From an uncultured Bacillota bacterium (GTDB lineage: Bacteria; Bacillota_I; Bacilli_A; RF39; UBA660), in assembly GCA_948466105.1 (NCBI GenBank), contig CAOJZR010000023.1, positions 1 to 7,794 of the forward strand: a stretch of DNA of 7,794 nt, written 5' to 3'. Each line of letters begins with the position of its first letter. Position 1 is the stretch's first letter. Shown here one piece after another: positions 6,501-7,794 of this stretch. The notes under the pieces are model-generated. The model was not told the origin of the DNA, did not search any database, and worked only from the letters and a program-made list of their open reading frames with translations. The translations under genes were made by a program, and so were the position numbers.

Positions 6501-7794
6501 ATTTTTGTCCATTAGGACTATTAGTAGAACTGATACTAGCTTTAACACTTTGTTCTTTACCATCATGATCAAAGTAATAAATTTTAACATAAGAAAAAGC
6601 AGCTTTATCGTCTTTAGGAATCAAAAACATATGACTAATATTATAAAAAGCATCAAATTCAATAACAGGACCATTTTTAAAATAATTAAATCCACCAGTA
6701 TCCCAAGTATTAGCTTGCCAATAAGTCTCATAATTATTGTCAACTAAAGCATAAGGACTAGAGGTAAACTGACCGCCTTTAATAGTTACCTTTTTAATAT
6801 GATCAGTCACTTCTGTATTATTAGGACGATTTATTAAGCCAAAATTATAAGTATCAGGCATAATATAATCTTTTGTTGTACTTACGGATATATCTGACTT
6901 AGGCCCTTCTCCTATATTGTTTGTGGCACTAACACATATCTCATAAGTAGTATTAGGCTTTAAATCAACTAATTGATAATTTGTTGTAGCTATATTAGTT
7001 ATTTTAGTATATTCTTTATAACCTTTTTGACGATAATAAACATTATATGTTAAAGCATTATCAGCTTTTTTATAACTAATATTAATACCTGCATAAACAG
7101 AAGTTAAATTTACCATATCTACCTTAGATGGAAGCTTTGTTGCTTCTAGCATAACACTTATTTCATCACTACAAAGACTTTTCCAATCACCATTAACTGC
7201 TCTAACACATACTCGGTAAGTAACATTAGGTTTTAAATCAGCAATTGTATATTCATTATAAGTTGTTTGATACATCTGATTTTTAATTACTTGATTGTCA
7301 TGCATTTCTTTAACAAGAATTTCATAGCCAGTTACATTATCTAAATGATTAAAAGTTACTTTAATTTTTTCTCCTTGTGGTATTGCTTTTACATTAGTTG
7401 GTTTTTCAACCTTTACTTCTGGTACTTTTTCATAGACATTATTTAAAAATTCAACTTTAGCAATACTAGCAAGTTGTTGATTAGAAGACTTAGTTATATT
7501 GATGGTCACTTTTTTTACTGCTATTTGACCTTTTAAATCAATGGCAATAGTATCACTTGTTTTTTCATCTGTAAAGGTATGAATATCATTAGTTACTTCA
7601 TAGGTTTTTTCAAAGGAATATTTTTTACCATTAATGTCTTCTATAATAAATGTCATAGCTTCTGGAGTGTTTTCTCTATCGACTTTTATTCGTAACTCGC
7701 TAGTCTTAACACTACTATGCATAGCAAGAGCTATTGTAGCTGGATTTTCAATAGAGATAGCTTCTTCTTTTAGTGGCTTTATATTTACCACACC
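3568..7794 (-). CDS. Large modular M60-family (enhancin-like) zinc metallopeptidase, 5' end beyond window
   Basis: The C-terminal 1,408 residues are visible. The open frame runs off the window edge: a GTG at 7791 is in frame but sits mid-domain and has no ribosome site, so it is not the start. Numbering from that valine, residues 1-120 are the end of a beta-sandwich domain, and 127-215 and 218-307 are two FN3 domains sharing a DLKPN-x-TY motif. An F5/8C (discoidin)-like domain spans about 315-467. The M60 region covers about 545-960: a beta accessory part (PGEKLTIYVGTNN) and a catalytic part with HEIGH at 824-828 and Glu839 as the expected third conserved residue, fitting HExxH-x(8-24)-E. After it come an Ig/FN3-like stretch (about 990-1075), a second F5/8C-like domain (about 1088-1265, ending in ELDLIAPPGDNV) and an unnamed C-terminal domain (about 1288-1400). 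Characterised M60 enzymes cut O-glycosylated proteins such as mucins; this substrate is inferred from family. There is no sortase motif, C-terminal membrane helix or recognisable dockerin. A signal peptide is expected in the missing part. Confidence 0.9.
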   Translation of the reverse strand, partial: GVVNIKPLKEEAISIENPATIALAMHSSVKTSELRIKVDRENTPEAMTFIIEDINGKKYSFEKTYEVTNDIHTFTDEKTSDTIAIDLKGQIAVKKVTINITKSSNQQLASIAKVEFLNNVYEKVPEVKVEKPTNVKAIPQGEKIKVTFNHLDNVTGYEILVKEMHDNQVIKNQMYQTTYNEYTIADLKPNVTYRVCVRAVNGDWKSLCSDEISVMLEATKLPSKVDMVNLTSVYAGINISYKKADNALTYNVYYRQKGYKEYTKITNIATTNYQLVDLKPNTTYEICVSATNNIGEGPKSDISVSTTKDYIMPDTYNFGLINRPNNTEVTDHIKKVTIKGGQFTSSPYALVDNNYETYWQANTWDTGGFNYFKNGPVIEFDAFYNISHMFLIPKDDKAAFSYVKIYYFDHDGKEQSVKASISSTNSPNGQKYYVVNLEKAINTNKIQICLANYLAFGNNALREIKFYEYNSLEDEIAALFKDDLRVELNSGVTLAMIEALQNRVNTRDLISGEYHPNREIILKDLAYAKAILNDKAMQDTIIVDQTISNSKNNHLGMAMSLNDYQPLGIVARPGEKLTIYVGTNNKVKPQLVFTQYYAEANVWNQTVVNLHAGQNIITVPQIGNIASERGGSVYLRYPSQVEGDVIKVRVSGGVKIPVLDLHNKTEVEQKQALTDYFNTLDNYVANLADNYHRQNLPFDERTSVLNATEIVTKHGLLSIPATVVEKTFASFSQADKITSLATSLSAFDEMVEFFYRQKGLIKNATNKKDEMPASRINIRYMRMFAGAFMYAGSYHIGVGYNSTSGLLTGKTYSDFNGYFGWGISHEIGHQINQSNLASAEITNNVYALLAQTANDTSKSRLESSNIYPKIYEKVTSNTSGVSNNVFVQLGMYWQLHLAYDDNLTFTDVNSIYARINHLSRNSSLTGSKEDLLVMYASAAANRNLVPFFEKWGYKISDTARNYASKFALETRSIWYLNDEARRYRLSKQEGIASDVMVEATLDEDPNNKRFILNFNVNKENEKILGYEIKRNGKVIAFTTQNTFTDTIGALNNQALTYEITAYDYLLNKTTTNVLDEVKIMHDGSVKKDTFTIYSNFKNQADCIDSENENLDDRHNSIYKLIDGNATSVFNGNERVTTIVYNGNNLEAKTDKSDAYIIISLNTNLALAGIKYTAALDSKLSTNAIKKYNIYVSQDNHNWILAKTGTFDLNEENAYTNIVYFDKEGTTGGNQLWTYDDIAYVKIEAVGNQNGISGAELDLIAPPGDNVDLNAVNIGKLKEDYIYDPKKPPIKAGSVIFKGDYRGNPAFNVVTLIDAYTNEIYNGDNFLFANLTSEGDVASIASGTWFYVVDKKTYAQMQKNSIRANLYRVNDPLTLVGQRLTSTSLTIHDLKSYEALPYMEIIDSTRGTN
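3576..3583 (-). promoter_or_regulatory. Ribosome binding site of the cohesin-like gene inside the peptidase gene end
   Basis: The minus strand carries AAGAGGAA within the last codons of the M60 peptidase gene, 8-9 nt before the ATG at 3567. The peptidase stop and this start are contiguous (TAGATG). No promoter-like spacing was noticed upstream, so translation of the second gene probably depends on the shared transcript. Confidence 0.75.

Noticed and set aside
6505..6747. Plus-strand open frame of about 80 codons
   Set aside because: It lies opposite the F5/8C-like domain of the peptidase, and its Ile/Ser/Thr-rich composition is that of an antisense shadow.
7789..7791. GTG as the start of the peptidase gene
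   Set aside because: The frame stays open to the window edge, there is no signal peptide after it, and it begins inside a beta-sandwich domain; the gene is cut by the window.

Overview
The window is AT-rich, and every supported gene lies on the minus strand, so transcription runs from high to low coordinates. Gene content suggests a walled, low-GC Bacillota, perhaps a gut- or host-associated Erysipelotrichales/RF39-type or clostridial lineage. The clues are a classical mraZ-rsmH-ftsL-penicillin-binding-protein division cluster, Gram-positive-style Shine-Dalgarno sites, and a large clostridial-style M60 surface peptidase. Lineage is inferred from gene style only. All 16 Trp codons visible in the genes are TGG, and the five visible stops are TAA or TAG, so nothing points to a recoded UGA.

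Reading in the direction of transcription, 7794-3568 holds the C-terminal 1,408 residues of a very large modular protein whose 5' end lies outside the window. Its modules are the end of a beta-sandwich, two FN3 domains, an F5/8C-like domain, a zinc metallopeptidase of the M60/enhancin type (HEIGH...E), an Ig/FN3-like stretch, a second F5/8C-like domain and a C-terminal domain I cannot name. Its stop codon touches the start codon of a small gene (3567-2722) that encodes a secreted, membrane-anchored protein: signal peptide, cohesin-like beta domain, long acidic stalk, transmembrane helix and short basic tail. The two genes look like a co-translated surface unit, a glycoprotein-directed protease plus a possible cell-surface docking protein. 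A short stem-loop with a T-run ends this unit at about 2691-2723.

At 2569-2633 there is a good sigma-A type promoter, followed at once by four TGG boxes spaced exactly 10 bp apart, the hallmark of a MraZ operator. It drives mraZ (2561-2133), rsmH (2123-1197), ftsL (1204-911) and a class B penicillin-binding protein (899 to beyond position 1). These genes are separated by at most 11 bp or overlap. MraZ is expected to autoregulate this cluster, RsmH methylates 16S rRNA, and FtsL and the PBP belong to the septal peptidoglycan synthesis machinery.

There is no gene-free stretch over 300 bases. The longest gap, 2562-2721, is filled by the terminator, promoter and operator. I see no RNA genes, insertion sequences or CRISPR arrays.
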